In this document: in pieces, positions 1-9,805 of the stretch | Layout of the letters: every line of letters starts with the position of its first letter | Numbering within the stretch: position 1 is the stretch's first letter | NCBI GenBank assembly: GCA_008828725.1 | Contig: MEHQ01002596.1 | Location: 768,601-832,600, forward strand | Reading direction: 5' to 3' | Source: Saccharina japonica | Taxonomy: Eukaryota; Sar; Phaeophyceae; Laminariales; Laminariaceae | Length of the DNA stretch: 64,000 nt | The notes under the pieces: generated by a model | Told to the model about the DNA's origin: nothing | Seen by the model: only the letters and a program-made list of their open reading frames with translations | The model's database searches: none | Translations under genes and position numbers: made by a program

Positions 1-692
1 TTTCTAAGGGTGTACCAGTACGTATTTTTTATACGTACTCACTCGCGTCTCGTATACGTACATTGGTGTGTGTGTACCACCACATGATATATACGTGTGT
101 GTGTGTTCTTCACATTAAACCTTCCTTTCTACGTACACACAGGCAAATATCTAAATATCCTTAATAATTCCAACTCGAACTGAGATTAGACTGCTGTTCC
201 TTTTACGAGTCATTGGTGGACTTAATTCAGTGGGTATATTAGACATATATAATATCGTATCATACCAGGTATTACGGACGGTATTTATAAGTTCTGCTAG
301 TTTCTACGTACGTATGATATATAGCTGGTGGAGCTCAAACTCCATTTTTTTTTGAAGCAACAAGCAGTACGTCAAAGTACGTACTCGTAGTGAAAAAAAT
401 CTGGAAGTAATACTCGTACGAGAGCCAGCATTTTCGAATCTGCCTTTCGTATAAAGGCCGCCGCCACCGCCGCTGCCGCCGCCGCTGCTCTGCTGTTGAT
501 TGCACTGCTGTTACTACGCGGCGATGGTTTCGCGAAGAAGCACTTCTGAGGTGATTGATTTCATGATTTATGACTGTGAGCTACTGACTGCTATGTACGT
601 ACTGCATGTACGCATACATATGCTTATACTCGTGCATATTACATGGTAGGTATATATATATATATTATATATAATATCATACATTTTTTAAC
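1..692. other. AT-rich non-coding stretch
   Basis: No exon with usable splice sites is visible. It holds many TACGTAC/TACGTA strings, a fragment of repeat family C at 94-140 (GT run, then TTCTTCACATTAAACC), one TACCAGGTA at about 263, and a GCC/GCT run at about 457-500. Confidence 0.6.
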
Positions 693-845
693 AACAGCTG
701 TGAGATCGAGGATTTCGTCGAAACTCTTTTTTTGCTACGTACTCGTACATATTTATACATAGCTGAGTGTAAAACTTCGATCGCGCGTACTTAGAGGTTT
801 TATATGTCCTCATGCAGGATGTGCATCCCGTATATTATACGATGG
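693..845 (+). repeat. Repeat family D, long copy
   Basis: It matches the copies at 41926 and 46231: an A-rich edge, then CAGCTGTGAGATCGAGGATT, then CGATCGCGCGTACTTA and TCCTCATGCAGGATGTGCAT. Relative to the shorter copies it carries an insertion of about 24 bp exactly at the TA of GCTAGCTG. A homopolymer at one edge suggests a retroposon, but I see no A/B boxes. Class unknown. Confidence 0.75.
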
Positions 846-1265
846 ACTGACTGCTGTTCCAAGCTTACATCGATACGGTGCTTTATGCTTTATGTCGTGG
901 TATATCGATATATATGTATGATATCGTATGTGTTATTAGTTATTAAGTCTACCGCACAAAAAACAAAATGATAATTACTTTCTTGGAGAGAGGATACGAC
1001 AACAATAATGTCGTAATCTGAAAAGAGGAAAAACGAAAAACACACAATAAAAAAAAATCCGCGCTCAAACTTGGAGCGTGCTCTCGTACATAATATACAA
1101 CAGCACAGATAATTAGTATTTGTTTTGCTAGTGGTACCGAGTCGGAGATTATTGTAATTTAGTATTACGTGTGCAGTGTGCAGTCGAAGTATACCAGGTG
1201 TATAATACCAGTACGAGTCAGCGCCGTTCGTACGATCAGCGATTTTCGAACATTGGCGTACCAGG

Positions 1266-1620
1266 CAGGAGCGTCCGAAAAATATTTTGTCGACACCTAA
1301 CTATCTAAAATGGTCAGAATGGAAAAACAATCGGAGCACTGCGCTGTGATCCCTGGACGATTTAGCACAATTCAAGTTTTTTGAAGTTTTTTTTTGAATT
1401 TTTCCGAAAACCAATTACTTGGTTTTAAAACCCCCCCCCCCCCGAGGCTCAGGGGGGGGGGTCTTTAAAACCAAGTGATTGGTTTTTGGAAAAAATCAGA
1501 AAACAAACTTGATTTGTTCTAATTCGTGCAGCGATCACAGTGCTCTTGTTTTTTTTTCCATTCTGACCATTTTAGATAGTTAATTAGGTGTCGAAAAAAT
1601 ACTTTTCGGGACGCTTTTTT
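1266..1620. mobile_element. Foldback element with ~170-bp inverted arms
   Basis: The left arm (about 1268-1430) begins GCGTCCGAAAAATATTTTGT. The right arm (about 1455-1619) is its imperfect reverse complement and ends TTTTCGGGACGC. Both arms contain the AACTATCTAAAATGGTCAGA segment in opposite orientation. The arms meet at a C14 run followed by GAGGCTCA and a G11 run, itself a hairpin tip. No protein is encoded. A non-autonomous foldback DNA transposon is most likely; target duplications are not clear. Confidence 0.75.
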
Positions 1621-1797
1621 TTTCACAGGTACACACACCACGACTACGAGTACGAGTACCGGTGTATTTACACAAGATGAAAAAAATGACATTGAAGCGT
1701 TACACTGCTTCATACATGTTAAACTACAAACTACAAGAAAATGGCAATATAATGAAGCGTGATTATTGATATTGACCGCTGTTGCTGTTATCCATCC

Positions 1798-1892
1798 TAA
1801 CCCTTTTAGAACTGCAGTCCCGTTTGGGGACAAACCCCTCTAATTCTAAGTAATTTGTCCCCAAAACGAGACTCCAGTCCTAGAAGGGCTAA
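1798..1892. mobile_element. MITE family E copy
   Basis: Palindromic element of about 95 bp: TAACCC at the left end, two arms containing GGGACAAA / TTTGTCCCC, and GGGCTAA at the right end. The same palindrome occurs at 7775, 23422, 28427 and 61939. Confidence 0.8.
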
Positions 1893-2185
1893 CGTAGACA
1901 CCGCCTGCTGTTTACCCGACTTTTTTTTTTTTTTTGTTGTGTGGACATTTGGAAAGAACACCTCTCTCTCAGCTAGGGGAGATCGTCCCAAGAGAGTTCG
2001 TCGAAAATCGTCTTCGCAAGCTGCGTGTGATGCTTGGACCGCGCGTGCACCGGGTTTACCACGACCCCGTGAAGGATGATAACCCTACACCCCTGGGTGA
2101 ACCCTACACCCCTGGGTGGTAGGATATGAGCCCGTAGAGGATAATAGTTCGGCGACCCTACCCCCCATGGGGTGAAAGCACCTTA

Positions 2186-3000
2186 GGGCCCGTATTAACG
2201 AACATTTGTTTTCGTTTGTTTAAGTTTTTTTTTTTCGTTCGTTTGTTTTGATTTGACCTGATTGGTCGAAACGTGAATAACCAGCAAGATATTTCGATTT
2301 CAAAACTGAGTAGTTCAATAAAACGGAATTCCACAAGAAGTCTTTTGGGACTTCTTTTGCTCTTTTTTTTTTCTGTTGAATTGGGAGTTCATCCAACTCG
2401 GCGTGGCGTGTTCCATGAAACCGAAGGAAGGAAGCCACGCAAACTCGAGCCATCTCGTCGACTGATTCAGAGGCGAGATCCACCATTCCCGAGAGGCACG
2501 GCCACCGGATCAGCCGCAGCGCGAGGTCCGACGGGCCCTAGCATAGGGTAGACCGCTTGCGGTGCCTAAAAAGTAACATAGACCGTCGCAAATCCAATTT
2601 TTACCCCTCTTTGCCTCCCAAACCACACGAGCACCGACCAGGTCTCGACTTGGCGTAGAAGTTCGATCGCTGTATCCCCGTCGCTGCTGCCCGCGTTGGG
2701 CTTCGGGGCTGCGCCAGCCCACCCAAGACATCCCTAGAGTGATAGCCTCCTAGCCGGTGCTGGCAGACATAATTTTCCGCTGGCAGCGGCGCCCCGGGGA
2801 GGACACAGGCCGTAGGTCGCCTCGTTGGTTACTCACGGGTGTTCGTTGACCCTTGTGCGTTATTATCATTTTTTGACGCAATACACCATTCCTCGATAAG
2901 ACCCAAACACGTTTTTTCAGGGAAATCGTATTCAAAACAAACGAAAAACAAAAATTGTTTTCCCATTTCAATATAAAGCGATGTTCGTTAAGATGGGCCC
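2186..3000. mobile_element. 815-bp PIF/Harbinger-like element
   Basis: The element starts GGGCCCGTATTAACGAACA and ends with the inverted TGTTCGTTAAGATGGGCCC. It is flanked by a perfect TTA duplication (2183-2185 and 3001-3003). GGGCCC-type ends with a TWA duplication are typical of PIF/Harbinger. The same termini bound family G MITEs at 39904, 58378, 58908 and 60157, so this is the longest relative in the window. The interior (2390-2830) is GC-richer and shows protein-like reading frames on both strands, but no transposase motif I can name. It is either a decayed element or one that captured host sequence. Confidence 0.75.
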
Positions 3001-3462
3001 TTATAGGGTCAATATCTTCGTGTTCGTGTCATATATACATATTGTATCATATGTACTCGTATATACCTGGTATATAATACGTACTCGTCGTACCCCGTAG
3101 GACGATCTTTTGCAACTATTCAAAAGCTATGTGCAGCATACCAAAATGCATGCGAAGTAAAAACAAGAGATAAATATATACGTACTCACGTACGTACGTA
3201 GTCAGCGTGAGGATCCGAGAGGATCCAGGGGGGGGGGGCGAATCGAACCCGCCACACCTTCTACCTGGTCCGCTTTCCCTCGAAGAAGCAGTCGTGCGGC
3301 TGATGGGAGGGGGGGGGGGGGGAAGCCACGCTGAGCGTCCGAATGGAAGAGCAGCCGCGGCCGGAGGTACTGCAAACAGCGAGTTTCAGGCCTGCTTGGA
3401 ATGTGGCATACTTTAGCAGCACAGCAGCAGCAGNCCGGTGTCGCCATCCCCTGTTGTTGCAG

Positions 3463-3517
3463 GTCTCCGATCACGCAAGCGCTGTGGGAGATCCGCCGAG
3501 CAGAGATGAAGTTCCAG
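3463..3517 (+). CDS. Candidate small internal exon, unknown product
   Basis: A 55-base segment lies between a good acceptor (CTGTTGTTGCAG) and a strong donor (CAG|GTAAAG). Read in the open frame it gives SPITQALWEIRRAEMKFQ, which looks like ordinary helical protein. It would start inside a codon and end on a codon boundary. A single undetermined base lies 29 bp upstream (3434). No family recognised. It could belong with the exon-like pieces at 4006 and 5252, but nothing proves the linkage. Confidence 0.35.
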
Positions 3518-3594
3518 GTAAAGAACGCCCACCTGACGATTGAAACCCAACGATTGTTATTGATGTGTTGTGTCGACGACCTAATGGAAGCGAG

Positions 3595-3985
3595 CTTGAG
3601 CGTGGTATTTGAGCTTAGCGCTTGTGCGTGCATAGCACTAGCACGCAAGCTTTTGTGCGTAGCGCTTGTGTGTGCATACGTAGCACTACTGTAGTGCATT
3701 GTTTTTGTGCGTAGCACTGGTGCGTCTATAGCGGTTATGCGTAGCCCTTATGAGCACCATTCAAGCGTAGCACTTGTGCGGGGGGGGGGCACTTGCACGT
3801 GCGTAACATACAAGATGCGGGCCCTTAGGGCGTGTGGTCGTATGTACCTGGTAGCACTTATTATGCGTAGCTCTTGTGCGTAGCACGTGCGAATAACACG
3901 TATGCGTTGCACTTGTGCGTATATACATATACAAGATGCAGAGGAGCACTTAACCCGTGCGTATATACATATACAAGATGCAAGG
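3595..3985. repeat. Degenerate satellite of TAGCRCTTGTGCGT units
   Basis: Repeated variants of TAGCGCTTGTGCG, TAGCACTTGTGCGT and ATACATATACAAGATGC follow one another with irregular spacing. The core CGCACAAGCGC is shared, in reverse complement, with the 17-bp satellite at 35795-35985 about 32 kb away. Confidence 0.7.
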
Positions 3986-4005
3986 CCTGAGGGCATGCTG
4001 CCACC

Positions 4006-4301
4006 ATGCATGGTCGCGAGAGCGGCGCTGATAATGACATCGAACGACATCGCATATCACGGCTGGTGAATAGCTTGTCTGGAAAACTTGGGGATTTATT
4101 TCGTTCGACGGGTCGACCGCATCTCTCCCCCTCTGCCCCGGAACTGCACGACAGGAGACGCGAAGAGAGGCTGGAGGGAAAACGCCGTCGGAAAACCTCC
4201 GGGCAGTACCCCCGTCTCTCAGTCGCAGCGCCATCCACTACCCCTTTTCCACCGACTCCTTTCTTCGAGAAGATTACCGCAACCCTTCAGGCCTTGTACG
4301 G
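4006..4301 (+). CDS. Candidate first coding exon, unknown product
   Basis: The ATG at 4006 sits in an excellent start context (GCTGCCACCATGC). The frame stays open for 98 codons and stops being protein-like exactly at a consensus donor, TACGG|GTAAGT, so the exon would end in phase 2. The peptide is hydrophilic: acidic near the start (ESGADNDIERHR), then basic (DRRREERLEGKRRRK), then proline-rich, ending FFEKITATLQALYG. The base composition (GC-rich, no homopolymers) differs sharply from the flanking satellite and MITE. No domain is recognised; it may be a disordered N-terminus. I could not find a convincing phase-matched second exon downstream. Confidence 0.5.
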
Positions 4302-4389
4302 GTAAGTAGGCGTGTGCCCAGGGGCTATAAACTGGGCATGGGATGTTTTTTTACGTACGTGAGGTAGGCGTGTGCTCCGAGCCCCCATA

Positions 4390-4497
4390 TTACGGGGTGG
4401 GCTAATGTAGTAAATAGGACCTACGGTATACTCAAAAACCTGTATATTTCCCCATGTTTAGTAACAATTTTTGGTCCTATTTCCTATGGTCCTCCGT
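4390..4497. mobile_element. MITE family B copy
   Basis: It begins TTACGGGG and ends ATGGTCCTCCGTA, with the family core TAGTAAATAGGACC on the left and GGTCCTATTT on the right. It lies next to TA on the left. Diverged left end. Confidence 0.75.
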
Positions 4498-4618
4498 ATG
4501 ATGATAGCGCGTGCAATATTCCGTATTCCCACATATGGGCTGTTGCATAGTCGAGATCCCCGGCTCGACCATCAATTGTATGTGGATTGCTGGAGCCATC
4601 ATTCCCAGGTATATATAT

Positions 4619-4702
4619 TTAAAAAATTAAAAAAAAAAAACAACAGCTGTGAGCTCGAGGATTTCGTCGAAGCTCATCTTTGCTAGCTGAGTGAAATATA
4701 TA
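4619..4702 (+). repeat. Repeat family D, short copy
   Basis: A-run, then CAACAGCTGTGAGCTCGAGG, TTTCGTCGAAGCTCATC and GCTAGCTGAGTG. The last part shows the uninterrupted TA that other copies have expanded. Confidence 0.8.
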
Positions 4703-5136
4703 CGCTGTGATGCTCGTGTAGACTGCTGAATATGGCGACCGAATGCTTGTATTGTGTAATGCTACGAGAAGCTGGGTTAGCATCGCTCTACAATACCTCG
4801 TCTGTCGCAGTTGCTTTTGTTCCCAGCGACTCATACTCGTGCTCCTCTGCGGTACGGTGGGGGGTGCGCTTAGGTGGGAGAATGGCTCGTGCATAGTCCA
4901 CCATCCCATATGGCTGCTCGCCATCCCCGGGTCAGACTGGTGGCATGATTGCTCGAGCTCTCCTTCCCAACAATATTTCATACATGTGATACGCTCAGGG
5001 GGGGGGGGGGGGTCGAAGTCGCCGGTTAGTTCGCGCTCAGGTGGTCGTGGCAGTTCGGTTCTTTCTCCTGTTCTCCCTGAGACTACTATCGTACGGAGTC
5101 GTGTAGAGCAGACGCTGCCTCGCGTTGCCTCTCGAC

Positions 5137-5222
5137 CTGACCGGCCGGCCTGCCGCCCCGCCACCGCTGCGTGCTGTGTGACAGCCTGCCAGCCAGGCAG
5201 CCAGCCAGCCAGCCAGCCAGAA
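5137..5222. repeat. CAGCCAGC simple repeat
   Basis: A run of CCAG/CCGG tetramers. It keeps overlapping frames open on both strands here, which makes them unreliable as genes. Confidence 0.7.
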
Positions 5223-5251
5223 GAAAAGACGGCCACCCGTAAAAATACAAC

Positions 5252-5398
5252 ATGAACACGTCGGAATTTTTAGAAATTTGCGACCTCGACGACGAACAGA
5301 AATCGTTCGAAAAAAAGAAAAAGAAAAAAAAAAGTGCAACTTCAAGGACAAGCCACACCTGGAACAGCGTTGAGTATGTACGTATGCACACCCGGTAG
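5252..5398 (+). CDS. Candidate small exon or ORF, unknown product
   Basis: The ATG at 5252 opens a 48-codon frame beginning MNTSEFLEICDLDDEQKSFE and followed by a lysine run. The acidic-then-basic composition is protein-like. Inside it, TAT|GTACGT is a plausible donor after codon 43; otherwise the frame ends at TAG 5396-5398. A second frame is also open here and less attractive. No homology recognised. It could be an alternative start exon or chance. Confidence 0.25.
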   Translation: MNTSEFLEICDLDDEQKSFEKKKKKKKSATSRTSHTWNSVEYVRMHTR

Positions 5399-5399
5399 C

Positions 5400-6070
5400 G
5401 AATAGGTGATATCAACGATCAGCGACCAAAAATCTAGGAACTGTGGTCTTGTCGTCTGACCAACCGCCCGTGTGACCTCTGACCTGTGACCTGTGACCTG
5501 TGAACTGTGAACTGTCAGGTCGTATAATATTCATACGCATACGTAGCCTCTCGTATTTCGATCGCGCGCAGCAGAACGAGCGGTATCAAACATCGCACAA
5601 CATTTACACTGCAGTCGTGTTGTATTATACAGTAGAACGCTTTGCATTATAATACGGACACAAAGTGTACCCCCCACCCGTGTATATACGTAGATTGATA
5701 ACCCAGCAGGTCGCGCTGATCAGTGTGCTCGATGGCGTAATCGTCGTCCCCCCCCCCCCTCTATATATATGGCATGTCTGACCAAGACCTAAAAAAAACC
5801 TTCCAGGGCCTACGCCTAACCCTCTCTACTGTACACTAAACCTGGTACATTTTAGGCCCGCGAATAAGAACCTGCTACGAAACAGAACGTCCACTTTTTG
5901 GAGAACACTGAAGAGAAAAAAGGTATCAACAAGTCGTGCTTAGCGGCAAACGCTACTGTACGAGCTACATCCTATATAAATAGCCTACCAGGTTTCATTT
6001 GCCCAAGCTTGTTTAGGATGGTGTTTCAATACGGTTCCAAAGCCTTGCTATTATTTTTACTCTTTTTTCT
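5400..6070. other. Intergenic stretch, no gene seen
   Basis: It contains a short run of TGACCTGTGACC repeats (5470-5515), a C10 run, and AT-rich DNA. The 5990-6070 part leads into the pyrimidine-rich tail of a family C copy. Confidence 0.5.
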
Positions 6071-6071
6071 C

Positions 6072-6290
6072 TTTCATGCACCTGGATTGCTAGCAGGGTA
6101 GGTCTTGCCTGTCGTATATGGCATTGCAGTGTCTGCTCTGCTTACTGCACTGCAGCGTAGTATCCCTGTGTCGTAGTTTCGTGACCACAGAACTGGTACC
6201 TCTCTAGGATGAAGACTCGGCACGGACACTGGGTGTGCTGGATGTCGACCGGTAGAAAGGAAGGTGTAATGTGAAAACACACACACACAT
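6072..6290 (-). repeat. Repeat family C, single arm
   Basis: It runs from TGCACCTGGATTGCTAGCAG through GTCTTGCCTGTCGTATATGG, GTCGTAGTTTCGTGACCACA and GTGCTGGATGTCGACCGGTA to the ACACACAC end. This copy keeps the plain GTATATGGC sequence that other copies interrupt at TA. Confidence 0.85.
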
Positions 6291-6430
6291 TACGAGTAGG
6301 CGTTTGTTGTTGGCGGGCCCACACTCAAATTAATTTACCCCCGAAATGATAATTAATGGTACGTGGGAGGAGGGGGGGAAGGAAGAGGATGGGGGGGAGG
6401 AGGAGGTAGGAGCCATCACACAAAAACTAC

Positions 6431-6512
6431 TTGAGAACTGGCCCAAGGTATTTGGGGACAAACTACTTGGAATTAGTGTGGGATACTTTTGTTCGGTTCT
6501 GAATGGGTTAAT
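6431..6512. mobile_element. MITE family F copy
   Basis: GAGAACTGG, then GGGGACAAACTACTTGGAAT, then GTTCTGAATGGGTTAA. Family F shares GGGGACAA and the GTTAA end with family E and is probably a sister family. Confidence 0.7.
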
Positions 6513-6574
6513 GATTATAGGTACAATAATAGGAGTTCCAAAGGGATTAAGGCGGTGGTGTACCATAGAGCATT

Positions 6575-6785
6575 ACGACCGCGTTATTGGGGGAAGCCGC
6601 CTTATTCATTCCAGGTTATGAGCGCCATTCCTCAGTCACGCCATGCGATTTTGACCGCTCTATATCGGGATACCGCCTTATTCATTTCAGGCTATGAGTG
6701 CATTTCCCCAGTCGCGCCAAGCGATTTTAACCGCCTTGTATCGGGATACCGCCTTAACACAGACCGCCTTATCGGGGGACCCCCA
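6575..6785. repeat. Tandem repeat, ~76-bp unit (family I)
   Basis: Two to three units with GCCTTATTCATTTCAGGCTA, then CAGTCGCGCCAAGCGATTTT and ATCGGGATACCGCC. A single related block occurs at 9213-9366. Confidence 0.75.
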
Positions 6786-7053
6786 CATGCACATATATAA
6801 CCCTTACGAGCCCCACGGGCACTCCGACCGTAAAAACCACAAACACGAGAGAAGTGTGGTCTTATCAGACATAGGCCGTGCATGCCAGGTGTGAGCGCAT
6901 GGAAGCTCGAGGAGTATCATGCTATCATACTTATGAGCGTGTGATCGTTAATAGTGTTGCCAATTGCTCTATGTATCATTTATGTATCATCTTTTAGCAG
7001 CCCTGCAGCCAAAGCCACACTGTCCTATGTATCTATCTCTGTGTGTGTGTGTG

Positions 7054-7264
7054 TTTTTTTTTTAATCCCATTTATATTCTCCACCCTTCTTTTCTCTCTC
7101 CCTCCTCCTATGAATATGAAACGTCATACTGTAACTCAGATCCGGGGGTCACATAGCCGGCTCTCCTCCCCCCTCCCAACTAAGGCTTGCGCCTTGCATT
7201 TTTTGTCGCCAGAAGACTTGAGCCTTCCCCCCCCTTCCCCTCTTCGACTCATGTCGAATTTGTG
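7054..7264 (-). mobile_element. SINE (family A), 5'-truncated, diverged
   Basis: The poly-T edge marks the 3' end. It is followed by the conserved CTCAGATCCGGGGGTCACAT and then GCCTTGCATTTTTTGTCGCC. The tRNA-like head is missing. A long frame through this copy (6954-7667) is therefore partly repeat-derived. Confidence 0.75.
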
Positions 7265-7519
7265 GCGCCGATGCTGGCCGCAGTACTCGTCGCCTTTTGT
7301 TTTCGTCACGTTTTCCTTCTCGGGTCCCAGATTATTCTGGGACCTACTACTGTCAGTAGGAATCGCGACCCAAGAAGCGACAGCAGCAGCAGCAGTTGCG
7401 GTCTTATTGGTAACGTTTTACATCTACCGGAAAAGTGTGGAGCATTGCAACTATGACCATATGCTTGCGCGCACGTGTGCCGTACATGGGCCCCGTGTTG
7501 ATGCATTGCCATTGCCCGC

Positions 7520-7552
7520 CAAAACTAATCGTTTTTGTGGGCAATGCAATTC
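7520..7552. repeat. Solo end related to the 849-bp TIR element
   Basis: TTTGTGGGCAATGCAATTCA resembles the right terminus of the element at 62681-63529, with 3 or 4 differences, and the flanking AAACTAATCG also resembles it. The other end is not found nearby, so this is a fragment if truly related. Confidence 0.4.
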
Positions 7553-7774
7553 AGGTGACATACGGATACGCCTCCTTGCGTTGCACTCCGGACACACACA
7601 CCCTATCCCCTACCCCAGCAGCGTACTGCCTCCTTATGCTGCTTCGTGTGATCGATGCTCGCTGTAATGGTCACTTTGCAATTTCCGACAATGTTTCCCA
7701 TGTTGAGTCTCGAGGGTTTACAGGTTATCAAACACGTACATACCAGGTATGTTTTATAATTGCCGAGGTAATGG

Positions 7775-7871
7775 TTAACCCTTATAGGACTGGAGTCCCG
7801 TTTTGGGGAAAAATTACTTAGAATTAGACTGGCTTGTCCCCAAAACGGGACTGCAGTTCTGAAAGGGTTAA
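7775..7871. mobile_element. MITE family E copy
   Basis: TTAACCCTTATAGGACTGGA at the left end, with a mirror-image right arm ending AAAGGGTTAA. Confidence 0.85.
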
Positions 7872-7882
7872 CATCAGGTGCT

Positions 7883-8192
7883 CTTTTTTGTTTTGTTTTT
7901 TCCCCATCCCATTTACGTATTTTCTTCGCCCTCCTTTTCTCTCTTCCTCTCTAGTCGTAACTCAGATCCGGGGTCACTATTACGGAGGACCACAGTAAAT
8001 AGGACCTGCGGCACAGACTAAAACCTATATATTTATCTATTTTTACTAACAAAAAATGGTCCTATTTACTATGGTCCTCCGTAATAAGTAGCCTCTTCTC
8101 CTCCCTCCCCACCACGTACACAACGCGCCTTACATTTTTATCGCGAGAAGAGCTCAGCACTTTCTTCCCTCGTCGACTCTCGCCAAATTGTG
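7883..8192 (-). mobile_element. SINE (family A) interrupted by a MITE
   Basis: The SINE tail begins with a T-rich run, then GTCGTAACTCAGATCCGGGG. After a 105-bp MITE (7980-8084) it resumes with AGTAGCCTCTTCTCCTCCCT and continues through ATTTTTATCGCGAGAAG. The interruption is flanked by TA on both sides, so the MITE entered the SINE after the SINE was in place. Confidence 0.85.
7980..8084. mobile_element. MITE family B inside a SINE
   Basis: TTACGGAGGACCACAGTAAA at the left end, with the inverted GTCCTCCGTAA at the right end. TA target duplications at 7978-7979 and 8085-8086 can be proven, because the interrupted SINE gives the empty-site sequence. This fixes the termini of family B and its Tc1/mariner-type TA target. 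Confidence 0.9.
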
Positions 8193-8792
8193 TAGCGTAA
8201 CAGGTGCCCACGGTATATGTTACGCATCAATCCCCTCTCTAAAATATGGTGTTTACTTGAACCAGGTATACATCTATGCAGTAGTAGTAAAGAAACATAC
8301 TGATATTATAATATGACCCGCCGCAGCGACGGCGCGAAGTCCACTTGACCACATACAGCAGTCGTGCACAGTATTTACTCAAACCTGTACGACGTCGACT
8401 AAATATCTACCAGGTAACTCGGAGACTATTAACAGGTAGACTTCGTATACATTGCAGTACTACAAAAGTATTAATAGTAGAGGAAACCGACATTCTCCCC
8501 CCCCCCGATGCACGATATCGGAGATCCTTCTTTCATCCTTCATCCTGTGTATAAAATACCTTGTATGGTATATACGGGCTACCGGTGTACGACAGGAAAC
8601 GTGTCCCTTTTTCTTACCACTGCTGCTGTCATACGCGTATGTATGTAAATACTCGTAGCCCACACAACCTTCACCTTTCATCCTTCGGCTCTCTCTCCTC
8701 AGAATTCCGTTTTGCATGGCCGTGCAGTCAAGTTTTCCCTCACAGTCCAATTGCATTGCCGCGAAGTTGTTCCATCGCTAGACTATATACTT

Positions 8793-8863
8793 AAAATAAA
8801 TAAAAATAAAACAACTGTGAAATCGAGGATTTCGTCGAAACTCATCTTTGCTAGCTGAGTGTA
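8793..8863 (+). repeat. Repeat family D, short copy
   Basis: An A-rich edge, then GTGAAATCGAGGATTTCGTC and GCTAGCTGAGTG. It lies 3 bp from the next family B MITE. Confidence 0.8.
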
Positions 8864-8866
8864 CTA

Positions 8867-8981
8867 TTACGGGGGACCATAGTAAATACTAGTAAATAGG
8901 ACCTACCGTACACCCAAAAACCTATATATTTACCCATTTTTACTCACCATATTTGGTCCTATTTAATATGGCCCCCCGTAA
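8867..8981. mobile_element. MITE family B copy
   Basis: TA-flanked (8865-8866 and 8982-8983). Ends TTACGGGGGACCATAG and GGCCCCCCGTAA. It carries the longer left arm with ACTAGTAAATAGG. Confidence 0.85.
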
Positions 8982-9212
8982 TATGTACTTCTGTAACATA
9001 CGTATCGCTTGGGTGTATGTTATCTCGGCCCCCCCCCCCCCCCCCCTTTGAATTTGCTTGCAGTTCTCTCTACTTTACTATCATTTTGGGTGTTTTGGGC
9101 TGAGAGGTGGCTGGCTTGAAGGCGCCGACTAGCTTTTTTAGTTGGCTCAATTTGGCTAGGTATTACAGTTTCGTAAACACACATATGTACGAGGTAAGGT
9201 GTCCCCAAGTAA

Positions 9213-9366
9213 GTCGGTGGTGTGCCAGAGCAAATATGACCGCCTTATTGAGGGCGCCTTATTCAGGCCAGGTTATTTGTACAGTAAGTGCTATTCCCCA
9301 GTCTCGCCAAGCGATTTTGATCGCCTTATATCGGCATACCGCCTTAACCCAGAACGCCTAATGGGG
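9213..9366. repeat. Family I block
   Basis: GACCGCCTTATTGAGGG, TTCAGGCCAGGTTA and TCTCGCCAAGCGATTTTGAT match the tandem units at 6575-6785. Confidence 0.65.
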
Positions 9367-9460
9367 GAACCCCTACTGCTGTGTGTGTATATAATTTTAT
9401 TATACTAATATATTATCTTGTTTTATTTTTGCGGAGTTGTGCGTGTTTATATGTATCCCA

Positions 9461-9521
9461 CTCAGCTAGCAAAGATGAGTTTCGACGAAATCCTCGATTT
9501 CACAGCTGTTTTTTTTTCAAA
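9461..9521 (-). repeat. Repeat family D, inverted copy
   Basis: CACTCAGCTAGCAAAGATGA, then GACGAAATCCTCGATTTCAC, then a T-run. Confidence 0.85.
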
Positions 9522-9609
9522 TAAGACAGCGAACTTGGGCCTCCGAATTTGTGTTTCGTGTTTCGCCTAATTGAATAGCCTATTTCCGAGCGAAACACCG
9601 AAGAAGACG

Positions 9610-9745
9610 TTCTTCGGTCCGATATCATATACCAGGTACTGCTGTAACGGCTTCGGTCCGATATCAGATACTGCTGTAACGGCTTCGGTTCGATATCAGA
9701 TACTGCTGTAACGGCTTCGGTCCGTTATCAGCTAACGGACCGAAC
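9610..9745. repeat. Tandem repeat, ~38-bp unit, 3-4 copies
   Basis: Units read CTTCGGTCCGATATCAGATA then CTGCTGTAACGG. The first unit differs by CCAGGTA inserted right after the TA, giving TACCAGGTA, and one nearby substitution. This is a clean within-array example of a TA micro-insertion. Confidence 0.85.
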
Positions 9746-9805
9746 CCACAAAGGACAAAGGGCTTCGTTCTGTGACCAACCACTCTGATCACTGATCACA
9801 GACAG

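Noticed and set aside
1934-2122. 62-codon plus-strand frame (FVENRLRKLRVMLGPRVHRV)
   Set aside because: Protein-like but short, preceded by a T-run and a MITE, and ending in a 19-bp tandem repeat. No splice signals.
3200-3270. tRNA-like B box (GCGGGTTCGATTCGCC on the minus strand)
   Set aside because: No A box or cloverleaf can be built around it and it ends in a G-run; probably chance or an old SINE remnant.
4619-5255. Opposing frames of 205 (minus) and 170 (plus) codons
   Set aside because: Both cross a family D repeat, a G-run and a CCAG simple repeat; neither has a recognisable domain and neither can be preferred.
6954-7667. 237-codon plus-strand frame with a hydrophobic AAAAVAVLLVTFYIY stretch
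   Set aside because: Positions 7054-7264 are a SINE copy and 7520-7552 resembles a transposon end, so the frame is a chance fusion of repeats.
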